DNA of 64,000 bases from Deltaproteobacteria bacterium (GTDB lineage Bacteria > Myxococcota_A > Polyangia > HGW-17 > SLPX01): contig JAGGXR010000162.1 in assembly GCA_021162935.1 (NCBI GenBank), positions 147,159 to 211,158 on the forward strand, written 5' to 3'. Below the pieces are notes generated by a model. The model worked only from the letters and a program-made list of their open reading frames with translations. It made no database searches and had not been told where the DNA came from. Below are positions 56,077 through 64,000 of this stretch, one piece after another. The number at the start of each line of letters is the position of its first letter. Positions within the stretch are counted from its first letter, which is position 1. Made by a program: the position numbers and the translations under genes.

Positions 56077-57402
56077 ATGCCTCAAAAAGAAACCGTTCTC
56101 AAAGTGGTCCACGACGAATCGATCCCGAGAATTTGGCTCTGGTTCACCGACATCCTGGGCCAACTGAAGGGGGTCGAAATCCCCCCTAGCGAACTGGAGA
56201 AAGCTCTCGAAGAAGGAATGGGGTTCGATGGTTCTTCGATCGAAGGATTTGCGCGCATCGAAGAAAGCGACCTCATGGCCATCCCGGACCCATCCTCCTT
56301 CTCCGTGTATCGAGATCCGGCCACGGGTAGGCCCCGATCCGCCCAAATCTTTTGTGACCTGTTCGAGCCGGACGGCTCTCCGTACAAAGGGGACCCAAGA
56401 AGGGTGCTCCGCAACAACCTCAAGAAACTCGACGAAAAAGGCTATTGTTTCCATGTTGGGCCGGAAATGGAATACTTCTACCTCCAGTCACCACATGACC
56501 CGGTTGGGTTCGACCAAACGGGGTATTTCGACGCCTCCATGATCAACCGGGGCACCGACCTACGCAGACGGACCGTAACCGCCCTCCAGGGAATGGGTGT
56601 GCATTGCGAATACTCACATCATGAAGTGGCTGCGAGCCAGCACGAAATCGACGTGCACCACGGCGACGCCCTTCGAATGGCTGACACGGTCATGACCATC
56701 CGCTACCTGGTCAAGGAAATCGCCACGGAAGCGGGCGCGTACGCAACCTTCATGCCAAAGCCCTTCTATGGAAAAAACGGCAGTGGCATGCACGTGCATC
56801 AGTCCATCTTCGAGGGAAAGCAGAACCTGTTCTTCGACGAGAACGACCCGTATCACCTCAGCACCTTTGCGCAGCATTACGTGGCCGGTATCCTGCGACA
56901 CATCCGTGAAATCACGGCCGTCCTGAACCAGTGGGTCAACAGCTACAAACGCCTGGTCCTGGGATACGAGGCCCCCGCCTACGTCTCGTGGGGCCAAAAG
57001 AACCGGTCAGCCCTGGTGCGCGTTCCCAGGTATCGCCCAGGAAAGCACAATGCGAGCCGCGTGGAAGTCCGGAGCCCGGACCCAGTCTGCAATCCGTACC
57101 TCGCATTTTCCGTCATGCTCGCTGCCGGCTTGAAGGGCGTCGAAAACCAGTATCCCCTCCCGGACCCGATCGAAATGGACCTCTTCCGCATGAGTGATTC
57201 GGAGCGCAACGCCTTCGGGGTCAAAACGCTCCCGGGCAATCTGCACGAAGCCATCCAGGTCGCACAAGAAAGTGAATTGCTCAGACAAACCCTGGGAGAG
57301 CACGTGTTTTCCAAATTCATCGAGAACAAGAAAATCGAGTGGGACCAGTATCGCACCCAGGTCACGGACTACGAATTGCGTACCTATCTGCCCATTCTCT
57401 GA
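56077..57402 (+). CDS. glnA: Glutamine synthetase, GSI-alpha type
   Basis: GlnA makes glutamine from glutamate, ammonia and ATP. The 441-aa length and the C-terminus (ALGEH-like LGEHVFSKFIENKKIEWDQYRTQV) match the GSI-alpha class, which lacks the GSI-beta insertion and is not adenylylated. Motifs seen: FDGSSIEGFARIEESDL, EYSHHEVAASQHEID, FMPKPFYGKNGSGMHVHQS and NRSALVRVPRYRPG. The Arg in EGFARIEES is the residue linked to feedback inhibition in Bacillus. GGAGG lies 8 nt before ATG. No glnK/B or ntr gene is near. Confidence 0.95.
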   Translation: MPQKETVLKVVHDESIPRIWLWFTDILGQLKGVEIPPSELEKALEEGMGFDGSSIEGFARIEESDLMAIPDPSSFSVYRDPATGRPRSAQIFCDLFEPDGSPYKGDPRRVLRNNLKKLDEKGYCFHVGPEMEYFYLQSPHDPVGFDQTGYFDASMINRGTDLRRRTVTALQGMGVHCEYSHHEVAASQHEIDVHHGDALRMADTVMTIRYLVKEIATEAGAYATFMPKPFYGKNGSGMHVHQSIFEGKQNLFFDENDPYHLSTFAQHYVAGILRHIREITAVLNQWVNSYKRLVLGYEAPAYVSWGQKNRSALVRVPRYRPGKHNASRVEVRSPDPVCNPYLAFSVMLAAGLKGVENQYPLPDPIEMDLFRMSDSERNAFGVKTLPGNLHEAIQVAQESELLRQTLGEHVFSKFIENKKIEWDQYRTQVTDYELRTYLPIL

Positions 57403-57467
57403 CGCATCTTTTTCCAACCATCGCCATCTCTGCCCACAGACGCACAACGCTCTCCAGGTTCACAGGA

Positions 57468-58163
57468 TCAGCGTGAAGCGGTCAGCAGACCGTGGTCCGC
57501 AAAACTGAAGAACGCCCCCCCCGTCACCACGAGGTGATCGAGCACCCGGATCCCCACCAGACCGCCCGCTGCCACGAGGCGTTTCGTCAGATCCAGATCC
57601 TGAGGGCTTGGAGACACGTCCCCACTAGGATGATTGTGCACCAAAATCGTGGACACGGCCCCCATCCGAACCAGCGAACGAAAGACCTCCCTGGGGTGGA
57701 CCTCCACCCCGGTCGAATGACCTTCCGCCACGCGCTGGGCCTGGAGGACCCGATTGCGCACATCCAGGCCCAGGACCCAGAACACCTCGTGTTCCAGCAC
57801 TCCGAGTTCCTGGCGAAACCACTGGGCGACATCAGCGGGCCCCGTCAGGACGCGACCCAACGGAGATCCTTCGGCCACGGATCGACGCCCCACTTCCACA
57901 GCAGCCAGGAGACGACTCGCCTTGGCAACCCCAAGGCCGCTGAGATGCTCCAGTTCACTCACGTCGGCACGGGCAACGCCCCGCAGGGACCCAAAGTGGC
58001 TCAGAATCCGTCCTGCCAAGGAGAGCACGTCTTCCTGCTTCACGCCGGACGTCCCCAGAACAAGGGCCAACAGCTCCACGTCCGACAGAGCGTCGATACC
58101 CAGCCGAGCCAAACGTTCCCTGGGGCGCTGGGAAGGAGGCAGATGGTTCATGAGCAACGACAT
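57468..58163 (-). CDS. radC: RadC family JAB-domain protein
   Basis: The 231-aa protein has an N-terminal helix-hairpin-helix region (DVSELEHLSGLGVAKASRLL) and a JAB metalloprotease-like domain with HNHPSGDVSPSPQDLDLTKRL. RadC proteins were once linked to DNA repair but the role is unsettled. Start ATG 58163 is chosen by family length; ATG 58151 is possible. It is convergent with glnA. Confidence 0.9.
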   Translation of the reverse strand: MSLLMNHLPPSQRPRERLARLGIDALSDVELLALVLGTSGVKQEDVLSLAGRILSHFGSLRGVARADVSELEHLSGLGVAKASRLLAAVEVGRRSVAEGSPLGRVLTGPADVAQWFRQELGVLEHEVFWVLGLDVRNRVLQAQRVAEGHSTGVEVHPREVFRSLVRMGAVSTILVHNHPSGDVSPSPQDLDLTKRLVAAGGLVGIRVLDHLVVTGGAFFSFADHGLLTASR

Positions 58164-58386
58164 CACACACCCACTTCCACCAAAAAATCGTGACCGGCAT
58201 TCTGTCCACCACATCCGATCCACAAAACGGACAAAAGTGAAACAAATGTAAAGAAATCAGGCACGTTATAAAATTTGCAACCTGTGGAAAACCTGTGTGT
58301 AATCCAGCAACGCGGTTTTGTCTTGACGTCCATTGCGTTCCTGATCATGCTAGGAATACGATACACACGATCCAGGAGACGCTTAG

Positions 58387-58593
58387 ATGGCGAAAAAGCA
58401 AACACGACGGTCCATTTCCATTCGGGGCGACATCTATGCCCAAGTAAAAAAATTCTGCGACGCCAAAGGCATCAGCATGAGTGCCTTCGTCGAAGAACGC
58501 ATCATCGAATATCTGGGGGGCGGCAAGAAAACGAAACGCTCGGCAAAAGACAAGGACGTGGAGGTGGAAATTTCACAGCACTTCACGTTCTGA
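58387..58593 (+). CDS. Small ribbon-helix-helix protein
   Basis: The 68-aa protein has RRSISIRGDIYAQVKKFCD followed by GISMSAFVEERIIEYL, the strand-helix-helix pattern of CopG/Arc-type DNA-binding proteins. Its tail is basic then acidic. No toxin gene is adjacent, so it may be a stand-alone regulator. AGGAG lies 8 nt before ATG 58387. A weak TTGCGT-18-TACGAT is upstream. Its 3' end overlaps the maf stop by 11 nt on the opposite strand. Confidence 0.7.
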   Translation: MAKKQTRRSISIRGDIYAQVKKFCDAKGISMSAFVEERIIEYLGGGKKTKRSAKDKDVEVEISQHFTF

Positions 58594-59218
58594 ATCGAGT
58601 CCCCCTCGTTTCCGAACCAGCCTCCACCACGATATCGACACCCACCTTCCTGAATAGGCGCGCCAGGCGCAGCAGCGACAACCCAACGACCGCAGTCGGG
58701 TCCTGTCCCTCAATGGATTTGAACAGGGCGACACCAAGACTCTCGATCTTGTAGGCCCCGGCACAATCGAATGGTCGATCGAACGCCACGTATCGCCTGA
58801 TCGTTTCCTCCTCCAACGCTCTCATGGTCAGCACCGTTTCTTCCACCTCCACCTCCACCAAACCCTGGCTGGGCCAAACAAGGGCCACGGCGGTCAGGAG
58901 TCGATGGGATCGGCCGGCAAGGCGCCTCAGTTGCGCCTCGGCACCCAACCGGTCACCTGGCTTGCCTAAGACATGCCCTTCGATCTCTGGCGCCTGATCC
59001 GATCCAATGATGATCGAATTGGAGAAACGCTCGGCCAGACTCTTCGCCTTGTTGAGCGCCAACATCCTGACCAGTTCCTTTGGCGGCAGGGCCAGGTCAT
59101 GCTCTTCGACGTACGCGGGCGCCTCCACCACGAAATCCACGCCCAAGCGCGCCAACTGCTCACGGCGATACCTGGACGTCGAAGCCAATACGATACGGTC
59201 GAAACGATCGGCACACAC
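58583..59218 (-). CDS. Maf-type nucleotide pyrophosphatase (YceF-like)
   Basis: The 211-aa product is Maf-like: IVLASTSRYRREQLARLG, GSDQAPEIEG with the DQ pair typical of the YceF/7-methyl-GTP subgroup, and VVGLSLLRLARLF. These enzymes hydrolyse non-canonical or modified nucleoside triphosphates. The start is taken as GTG 59218, 6 nt after GAGG and 1 nt after the stop of the upstream gene. The frame extends upstream without homology. Confidence 0.88.
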   Translation of the reverse strand: MCADRFDRIVLASTSRYRREQLARLGVDFVVEAPAYVEEHDLALPPKELVRMLALNKAKSLAERFSNSIIIGSDQAPEIEGHVLGKPGDRLGAEAQLRRLAGRSHRLLTAVALVWPSQGLVEVEVEETVLTMRALEEETIRRYVAFDRPFDCAGAYKIESLGVALFKSIEGQDPTAVVGLSLLRLARLFRKVGVDIVVEAGSETRGTRFRT

Positions 59219-59219
59219 A

Positions 59220-59750
59220 TCACACCTCACAAACATGATCACAACGATCACGCTCTGCATCATTCCACTGACCATCGGTCGCCGCAAGTCTTGCCGACTC
59301 CTCGCAAAGCCAGGCGAGTTGGCGCCCCACTTTCTTGGATTGAGCCAGCAGCAGATCCAGACGACGACTGTTCCGGCGGGCCATCCATTCGTATGCAAGA
59401 CCCCGAAGCGCCATGTTGGCACAGGCAGCGCCCGCCAGATTCCTCAATCTGGCGGCGGCCCCACTCGCCTGCGACGCCCGCTTGAGATACCGCTCCACCT
59501 GGACCACGGCAAGGACCAGGGCGCGACCCTGACTGGTCGCGTCATCGCTGGCGAGGTCATCCGCAATGCCGGCCAAAACAAAGACAGACCGGAAGGTGGT
59601 TGCCACCTGGTCCCACCAGGTTGGCCCGTGCAAAGCAGGCATCTGCTGGTCCCTCGTAGTCTCCACCCCCGCCCGCCTGCCATCGGTTCCCTCGGTCACC
59701 GACACCCTTGGACGCAGCTTCCTGGTCAGCCGACTCTCATACCGTTTCAT
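59220..59750 (-). CDS. Unknown protein between comM and maf
   Basis: The 176-aa product has no recognised family. It is basic at the N-terminus (MKRYESRLTRKLRPRV), then helical and Ala-rich from residue 45 on (VLAVVQVERYLKRASQASGAAARLRNLAGAA), with a Cys pair at the end. No signal peptide or membrane helix is clear. AGGAGG precedes ATG 59750, which overlaps the comM stop by 4 nt (ATGA), and maf begins 1 nt after its stop. The strict coupling suggests a real gene linked to both neighbours. Confidence 0.65.
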   Translation of the reverse strand: MKRYESRLTRKLRPRVSVTEGTDGRRAGVETTRDQQMPALHGPTWWDQVATTFRSVFVLAGIADDLASDDATSQGRALVLAVVQVERYLKRASQASGAAARLRNLAGAACANMALRGLAYEWMARRNSRRLDLLLAQSKKVGRQLAWLCEESARLAATDGQWNDAERDRCDHVCEV

Positions 59751-61327
59751 GATGCCCTCCTCCTGCCTGTCCAGATTCTCTGCTCGTCGCCAGTGCTCTG
59801 CCCGCCCCAATCCAAACTTCGATATGAAATGGCCTCTGCGAGATGCGCCACTCCAATCCGGTCGTCGCTATCGAGATCCGCAATGGTCCTGGCCACCTTG
59901 AGGACCCGATGCACCGCCCGGGCACTCAACCCCAGCCGGGAGGACGCCTGCTTGAGCAGCTCGTGCCCCTTTGGGCCGACGCGACAGAATTCCTCGAGGT
60001 CCGCCACCCCCATCTGGGCATTGCTCAACGGCCTGGACGGACCAACGACCCCGGAAAATCGTTCCACCTGGCGCAGCCTCGCCTCGGCCACCCGATCGCG
60101 AACCTGGGCCGACGTCTCATCCGGCCGCTCTCCCGCCAATTCGTCATAGCTCAACCTCGGCACATCGATCTGAATGTCCACTCGGTCCACCAGCGGACCG
60201 CTGAGCCGACTTCGATACCGCGCAACCTGCGCGGCGCTGCAGACACAGGCCCGATATGGATCACCGAGGTGCCCGCACGGGCAGGGATTCATGGCCCCGA
60301 CGAGCATGACCCTGGCAGGAAAGGTGACCGAGGCCTTGGCCCGGGTGATGGTGATGCTGCCATCTTCGAGTGGTTGGCGCAACGATTCGAGGGTGCCCCG
60401 TTGGAATTCGAGCACCTCGTCCAAAAAGAGGACGCCGTTGTGCGCTAGAGTCAGCTCCCCTGGCTTGGGTCCCGGCCCACCGCCCACGAGCCCGGCCATG
60501 CTCACCGAATGATGGGGAGCCCGGAATGGACGTCGGTCAATGAGCCGCCGTGCCCCCAGCAATCCTGCAACCGAGTAAATGCGCGTGCATTCCAAAGATT
60601 CCTGTGTCGTCATGGGAGGAAGAAGCGACGCCAGGCGCCTGGCCAACATGCTCTTCCCAGAACCAGGAGGGCCGATCATCAGCAAGTTGTGCCCACCGGC
60701 GGCCGCAACCTCCAGGGCCCGCTTCGCCGCCTCCTGACCACGCACATCCACCAGATCGGGCGCGCGGCGATCCGGTTCAGCCGCTGCGGATGCGAGGACC
60801 GGGACTGGCATGTCCGCCTCCCCGCGCAGGTCGGCGACCACCTGTGCCAGATTCGTACAGCGTCTCACGTCGAGGCCAGACACCAAGGCGGCCTCCTGAG
60901 CATTTTCATTGGGCACGATGAGTCGCCCAAGCCCTTCTTCCCGAGCAAGCATGGCCACCGACAGGACCCCTCTGACCGGTCGAATCGAGCCGTCCAGGGC
61001 CAATTCCCCCACCGCCATCACGCCGTCCAGCGCCGACTGGGGTATCAGGTCGAGCCCCGCCAAGATACCGAGGGCAACAGGGAGATCGAACGCCGTGGTG
61101 TCCTTGCGCATTTCAGCAGGAGCCAGATTGACTGTGATCTTTCGGGCGGGGAGTGCCAGGCCGGTATTGGCAAGAGCGGTTCGAATCCGCACCCGCCCCT
61201 CGGCGACGGCGGTGGCCGCCAGACCCACCAAATGATAACCCGGCAGTCCGCCGCCCACATCCACCTCGACCTCGACTTTGTAGGCGTCCACTCCGACCAG
61301 GTCTGCGCTGTATATTTTGACATGCAT
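59747..61327 (-). CDS. comM: ComM/YifB family Mg-chelatase-like ATPase
   Basis: ComM is a hexameric AAA+ helicase that promotes branch migration during natural transformation. The 526-aa product has the N-terminal S5-like domain (DVGGGLPGYHLVGLAATAVAEGRVRIR), Walker A GPPGSGKS, Walker B LFLDEVLEF and the C-terminal Mg-chelatase domain (AHRAKD-type SARAVHRVLKVARTIADLD). The C-terminal four-Cys stretch PCPCGHLGDPYRACVC is intact. Start MHVKIYSADLVG at 61327 fits the family. It overlaps the next gene by 4 nt. Confidence 0.93.
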   Translation of the reverse strand: MHVKIYSADLVGVDAYKVEVEVDVGGGLPGYHLVGLAATAVAEGRVRIRTALANTGLALPARKITVNLAPAEMRKDTTAFDLPVALGILAGLDLIPQSALDGVMAVGELALDGSIRPVRGVLSVAMLAREEGLGRLIVPNENAQEAALVSGLDVRRCTNLAQVVADLRGEADMPVPVLASAAAEPDRRAPDLVDVRGQEAAKRALEVAAAGGHNLLMIGPPGSGKSMLARRLASLLPPMTTQESLECTRIYSVAGLLGARRLIDRRPFRAPHHSVSMAGLVGGGPGPKPGELTLAHNGVLFLDEVLEFQRGTLESLRQPLEDGSITITRAKASVTFPARVMLVGAMNPCPCGHLGDPYRACVCSAAQVARYRSRLSGPLVDRVDIQIDVPRLSYDELAGERPDETSAQVRDRVAEARLRQVERFSGVVGPSRPLSNAQMGVADLEEFCRVGPKGHELLKQASSRLGLSARAVHRVLKVARTIADLDSDDRIGVAHLAEAISYRSLDWGGQSTGDEQRIWTGRRRAS

Positions 61328-61475
61328 ACCCGCATCCAACGCACGAACCATGCCAGTCGGAAGAACTGCGAAAAATCAATGAAAACGAAAGGGAACGCGC
61401 GATCGAATGCAGCGTTTGTGGCCAAAAACAGCCCATTGTTGGCCAAAAAACGATCGGAACCCGCACCCCAAAGCA

Positions 61476-62258
61476 TCAAGACAAATCGAAGGTCGCCATC
61501 AAAACCGTGTGATCGGATGGTTTGGTCTCCAGCCGAGGCTGGAGATCGATGGAACAGTCCTTGGCCCGATGGGCCATGGATGGGGTCACCAGGATATGGT
61601 CGATGCGCCAGCCAAGACCCCTTTGCACCGAACCCCGTCGACGATAATCGAAGAACGTATACTGGCCAGGCTCAGGATGGAACCGGCGAAACAGATCTTC
61701 GAATCCCCAGGTCCTGGTTCGTGCAAAGGCCTGTCGTACCGCCTCGTGGAAACAGACGTGGTTTCGGTGACTGTCCGGATCGTGCACGTCTTCTGGTTTG
61801 GGTGCCACGTTCAGATCTCCACACCAAACGAGGTCTTCAGCCGGGCTGTACTCTGCATCGAACAAAGCAGCGAGACGATCGAACCATTGCAGCTTGTACG
61901 CATAGTTTTCATGATCGATGGCCCGGCCTTGTGGGACGTACGTGTTCACGATCGACACCCCCTGCACGCGGCATCGCAGCAAACGACTGGCATCTACGGG
62001 ACCATTCGTTCCATCGAAACCCACGGCGACATCCTCGATGGCGTGTCGACTGGCAATGGCGACGCCGTTGTATGACTTCTGCCCCTTAAACGCCACATTG
62101 TACCCAATGTCCCGAAAGGCATCCTGGGGGAACACCTCATCGGTCACCTTGGTCTCCTGGAGGCAAATCACGTCGACCTGATGTCGTTCCAACCAGGGAA
62201 TCAAGACGTGGAGACGCGCTCGGACGGAATTCACGTTGAATGTTGCAAGGGAAAACAT
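61476..62258 (-). CDS. xth: Exodeoxyribonuclease III
   Basis: The 260-aa protein is an ExoIII/APE1-type AP endonuclease: ATFNVNSVRARLHVL, QETKVTD, GDLNVAP, the DHILVT segment and the final SDHTVLMATF. It cuts at abasic sites and trims 3' blocks in base excision repair. The ATG at 62258 forms a TGATG overlap with the stop of the upstream lipoprotein gene. GGAGG lies 10 nt upstream; GTG codons at 62261 and 62264 are alternatives. Confidence 0.94.
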   Translation of the reverse strand: MFSLATFNVNSVRARLHVLIPWLERHQVDVICLQETKVTDEVFPQDAFRDIGYNVAFKGQKSYNGVAIASRHAIEDVAVGFDGTNGPVDASRLLRCRVQGVSIVNTYVPQGRAIDHENYAYKLQWFDRLAALFDAEYSPAEDLVWCGDLNVAPKPEDVHDPDSHRNHVCFHEAVRQAFARTRTWGFEDLFRRFHPEPGQYTFFDYRRRGSVQRGLGWRIDHILVTPSMAHRAKDCSIDLQPRLETKPSDHTVLMATFDLS

Positions 62259-63166
62259 CACCACGAGTCCTCCTCGACATGGCCGGTGGCGCCTGCCGTG
62301 GTTCCTTCACGAACCTGCGCTGGGCGATCCTTTGCCTGCACGCGCTCGAACGGCACGCCTTCCGACTCGGTACAATCCAAGAAACGCTTTGGAAATCCGG
62401 TAGGCAGATTCAATCGAAAGGCGGCATCGGGAAAATGGACGCCTGGCTCGATCTTCTTATATCGAAGGAGGAGATCCGCCTTGCGCCCCGGCTGCAGATA
62501 CCGAACCCACGTGGGTATCCAACTCCCTTTCCTGTGTCGAAATTTTTTGTACTGCACCTCGATGAGGGTCTTGCCCGCTCGGTTTCGTATCCGACTGCCT
62601 TCGATCCGCCAGCCGGACCCTTTCCTGCGAATTCGAATCTCTTGCCTCAATCCTCTTGCTCGATTGACGAGCAACAGCACCTCACGGCCGTGACAACGAT
62701 CCCAATGAAGGGTCATCAAATCATGTGTCAAAACTGGAATACCGCCCAACAACACGAGCGCCACGTGCTCCGCGTCCAAAGGAATATTGAAGATGCGCGC
62801 CACGTTGCAGGCCTTGGCCGGGCCCGTATAGGCGATACGATGCTTAAAATCCACCGATGAAAAAGCCTGCCCATCCGAGGCCAATGCCGCCACGGTGTTG
62901 TCCAGGACCGTGGCCTCCATCCGCAGCCTTCCACCCAACCCGACCAGGAGAAAAACATTCAGTTTGAGACGCCCTTTCCGGGTCATCTGGTCCGCCGTGA
63001 CTTTGGCCCGAAGGGTCTCGACCGCTCGGTTCCGACCCCGCACTGCCGCCAGCAGGACCGACGTCCCAGGAACCGGGTAATGCCGCACCTGCCGACAACA
63101 GCCCGAACCAACCACCACCGCACAGGTCACGGCCACCATGCCCCATCGCCTTCTCGATCCCATCAT
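62258..63166 (-). CDS. DUF4292/LolB-like outer-membrane lipoprotein
   Basis: The ~302-aa product has a lipoprotein signal (VGSGC) and a fold resembling LolA/LolB and DUF4292 proteins: TLRAKVTADQMTRKGRLKLNVFLLV, then LRMEATVLDNTVAALASDGQAFSS, and a second half with IEGSRIRNRAGKTLIEVQYKKF. LolB-like proteins bind lipoproteins for insertion in the outer membrane; here the role is inferred only. It lies 4 nt after the stop of a TPR gene and is coupled to xth. Confidence 0.7.
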   Translation of the reverse strand: MMGSRRRWGMVAVTCAVVVGSGCCRQVRHYPVPGTSVLLAAVRGRNRAVETLRAKVTADQMTRKGRLKLNVFLLVGLGGRLRMEATVLDNTVAALASDGQAFSSVDFKHRIAYTGPAKACNVARIFNIPLDAEHVALVLLGGIPVLTHDLMTLHWDRCHGREVLLLVNRARGLRQEIRIRRKGSGWRIEGSRIRNRAGKTLIEVQYKKFRHRKGSWIPTWVRYLQPGRKADLLLRYKKIEPGVHFPDAAFRLNLPTGFPKRFLDCTESEGVPFERVQAKDRPAQVREGTTAGATGHVEEDSW

Positions 63167-63170
63167 ACCC

Positions 63171-64000
63171 TCACAGCTTCCTCCCTGTCCCACGACAGGC
63201 GGCGAACGCAGCCAGCCGCATGCGGACCCAACGCCTCACTTCCGGGGCGACCCTCAGACGAAGCGCCCTGCGGTACCACCGTCCGGCCTGGACCATTCCA
63301 TCGCCTTCTCGACAGTTCACGCGACCGACCCGATTCGAAGCTCCCGCCGCCACCTCGACCGCCCACCCACGATGGGCTGCAATCTCTCCGTCGACAGGCA
63401 ATAGTCTCCAGGCGAAAGCAAGAAGCCCCTCCGCCTCCCGACGTCGTCCGGCGAGCAACAAGGCCCAACCATAACTGTCTGCAACGGCTGGGTCCAGAGG
63501 ATCCAACAGATGGGCGATTCGCAGTATCCCAACGGATTCGGCCGCCCTGCCGTGGTTGGCCATCGTGTACCCATACAGATTCAGGGCGCTGGCGTCGTCC
63601 GGTTCGCGAGCAATCAACGCCGAGACGATCCGCCAGGCCCGCTGCATCCAACCGGCACGATCCGCCACGACGGCCATCAGATACCCCAACCCACGCTGGG
63701 TGCCACAGTTCCAATGCACGACCCCAAGGCTCCTCCTTGACCAGTTCCGGTCACCACAAGACGCCTCCAGATAGGAACGTGCCAGGATTCGGTATCCCAT
63801 ACGGCGACAGCGCCAGGTCCGGTGGCGGTCGTCGGGCAGGTGCACGCTCTTCTTGATGATCCCCAACGCCTCACGACAGAAACCATACCGCACGACCCGC
63901 TGGACGACGTCTCCCAGTTGGGGCACCGAACCGCCCAACGCAACGAGGCGGCCAAATCGGTCGAGCGCCTCGCGCCGCCGCCCATGCGCCAACGCCGCCC
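63171..64000 (-). CDS. TPR-like protein, N-terminus beyond the window
   Basis: The open frame continues to the right-hand edge, so only the C-terminal ~275 residues are seen. They form TPR-like helical repeats (RAWRIVSALIAREPDDASALNLYGYTMANHG, AVADSYGWALLLAGRRREAEGLLAFAWRLLP, GMVQAGRWYRRALRLRVAPEV). It is followed 4 nt later by a LolB-like lipoprotein gene, a pairing seen in several Gram-negative genomes. Signal peptide and start cannot be seen. Confidence 0.75.
   Translation of the reverse strand, partial: AALAHGRRREALDRFGRLVALGGSVPQLGDVVQRVVRYGFCREALGIIKKSVHLPDDRHRTWRCRRMGYRILARSYLEASCGDRNWSRRSLGVVHWNCGTQRGLGYLMAVVADRAGWMQRAWRIVSALIAREPDDASALNLYGYTMANHGRAAESVGILRIAHLLDPLDPAVADSYGWALLLAGRRREAEGLLAFAWRLLPVDGEIAAHRGWAVEVAAGASNRVGRVNCREGDGMVQAGRWYRRALRLRVAPEVRRWVRMRLAAFAACRGTGRKL

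Noticed and set aside
60509-62089. 526-codon open frame on the plus strand
   Set aside because: It covers the antisense of comM and xth, both well-supported genes.

Overview
The window looks like a chromosomal segment from a Myxococcota-type deltaproteobacterium. The evidence is a FG-GAP/ASPIC protein ending in a MYXO-CTERM-like tail (GCSCR, a hydrophobic helix, then a run of Arg), two Cys/Asp-rich repeat lipoproteins with Asn/Thr-rich linkers, a PilZ-like protein, a PknB-type kinase and high GC with many GTG starts. The organism is inferred from these traits only. No rRNA, tRNA, CRISPR array, insertion sequence or prophage was seen.

Region 1 (1-2.1 kb, minus strand): a small Cys-pair protein and a repeat lipoprotein, behind the terminator of the ribosomal operon. 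Region 2 (2.1-19.2 kb, minus strand): a nearly continuous str-S10-spc-alpha cluster, read from a near-consensus promoter at 19.2 kb: rpsL-rpsG-tuf-rpsJ-rplD-W-B-rpsS-rplV-rpsC-rplP-rpmC-rpsQ-rplN-X-E-rpsN-H-rplF-R-rpsE-rpmD-rplO-secY-adk-map-rpmJ-rpsM-K-D-rpoA-rplQ. fusA, rplC (L3) and infA are missing from their usual slots.

Region 3 (19.3-33.0 kb, minus strand): a metallophosphoesterase and an ADP-ribosylglycohydrolase, a TMTC-like membrane/TPR protein, gdhA, and a compact run of sulfatase-like lipoprotein, REC-like/PEP-pyruvate-binding protein, Ig-like lipoprotein and MFS transporter behind a TTGACA-17-TATGAA promoter. Region 4 (33.1-41.6 kb): a PilZ-like protein coupled to an LD-carboxypeptidase, a DUF3467 protein, an orphan gene, the FG-GAP/ASPIC protein, ribA and a C25 (gingipain-like) lipoprotein.

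Region 5 (41.6-46.7 kb, minus strand): saccharopine-pathway lysine catabolism (LKR and saccharopine dehydrogenase as separate genes) followed closely by a tandem radical-SAM protein and a NifX/NifB-type cluster-binding protein. I regard this pair as the best candidate for an undescribed system. Region 6 (46.9-50.9 kb, plus strand): moaB, ccmA, ccmB, a ccmC gene apparently fused to a CcmD-like segment, and a macro-domain gene coupled to it by an ATGA overlap. Region 7 (50.9-64 kb): a Ser/Thr kinase, bamD and a TPR protein, a second Cys-rich lipoprotein, glnA (GSI-alpha type), radC, a ribbon-helix-helix protein, then a tightly packed minus-strand set: TPR protein (cut by the window edge), DUF4292/LolB-like lipoprotein, xth, comM, an unknown protein and maf.

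Functionally the segment is a housekeeping backbone (translation, secretion, nitrogen assimilation through gdhA and glnA, haem export for cytochrome c, outer-membrane assembly) interleaved with secreted or lipid-anchored proteins and several lineage-specific genes.
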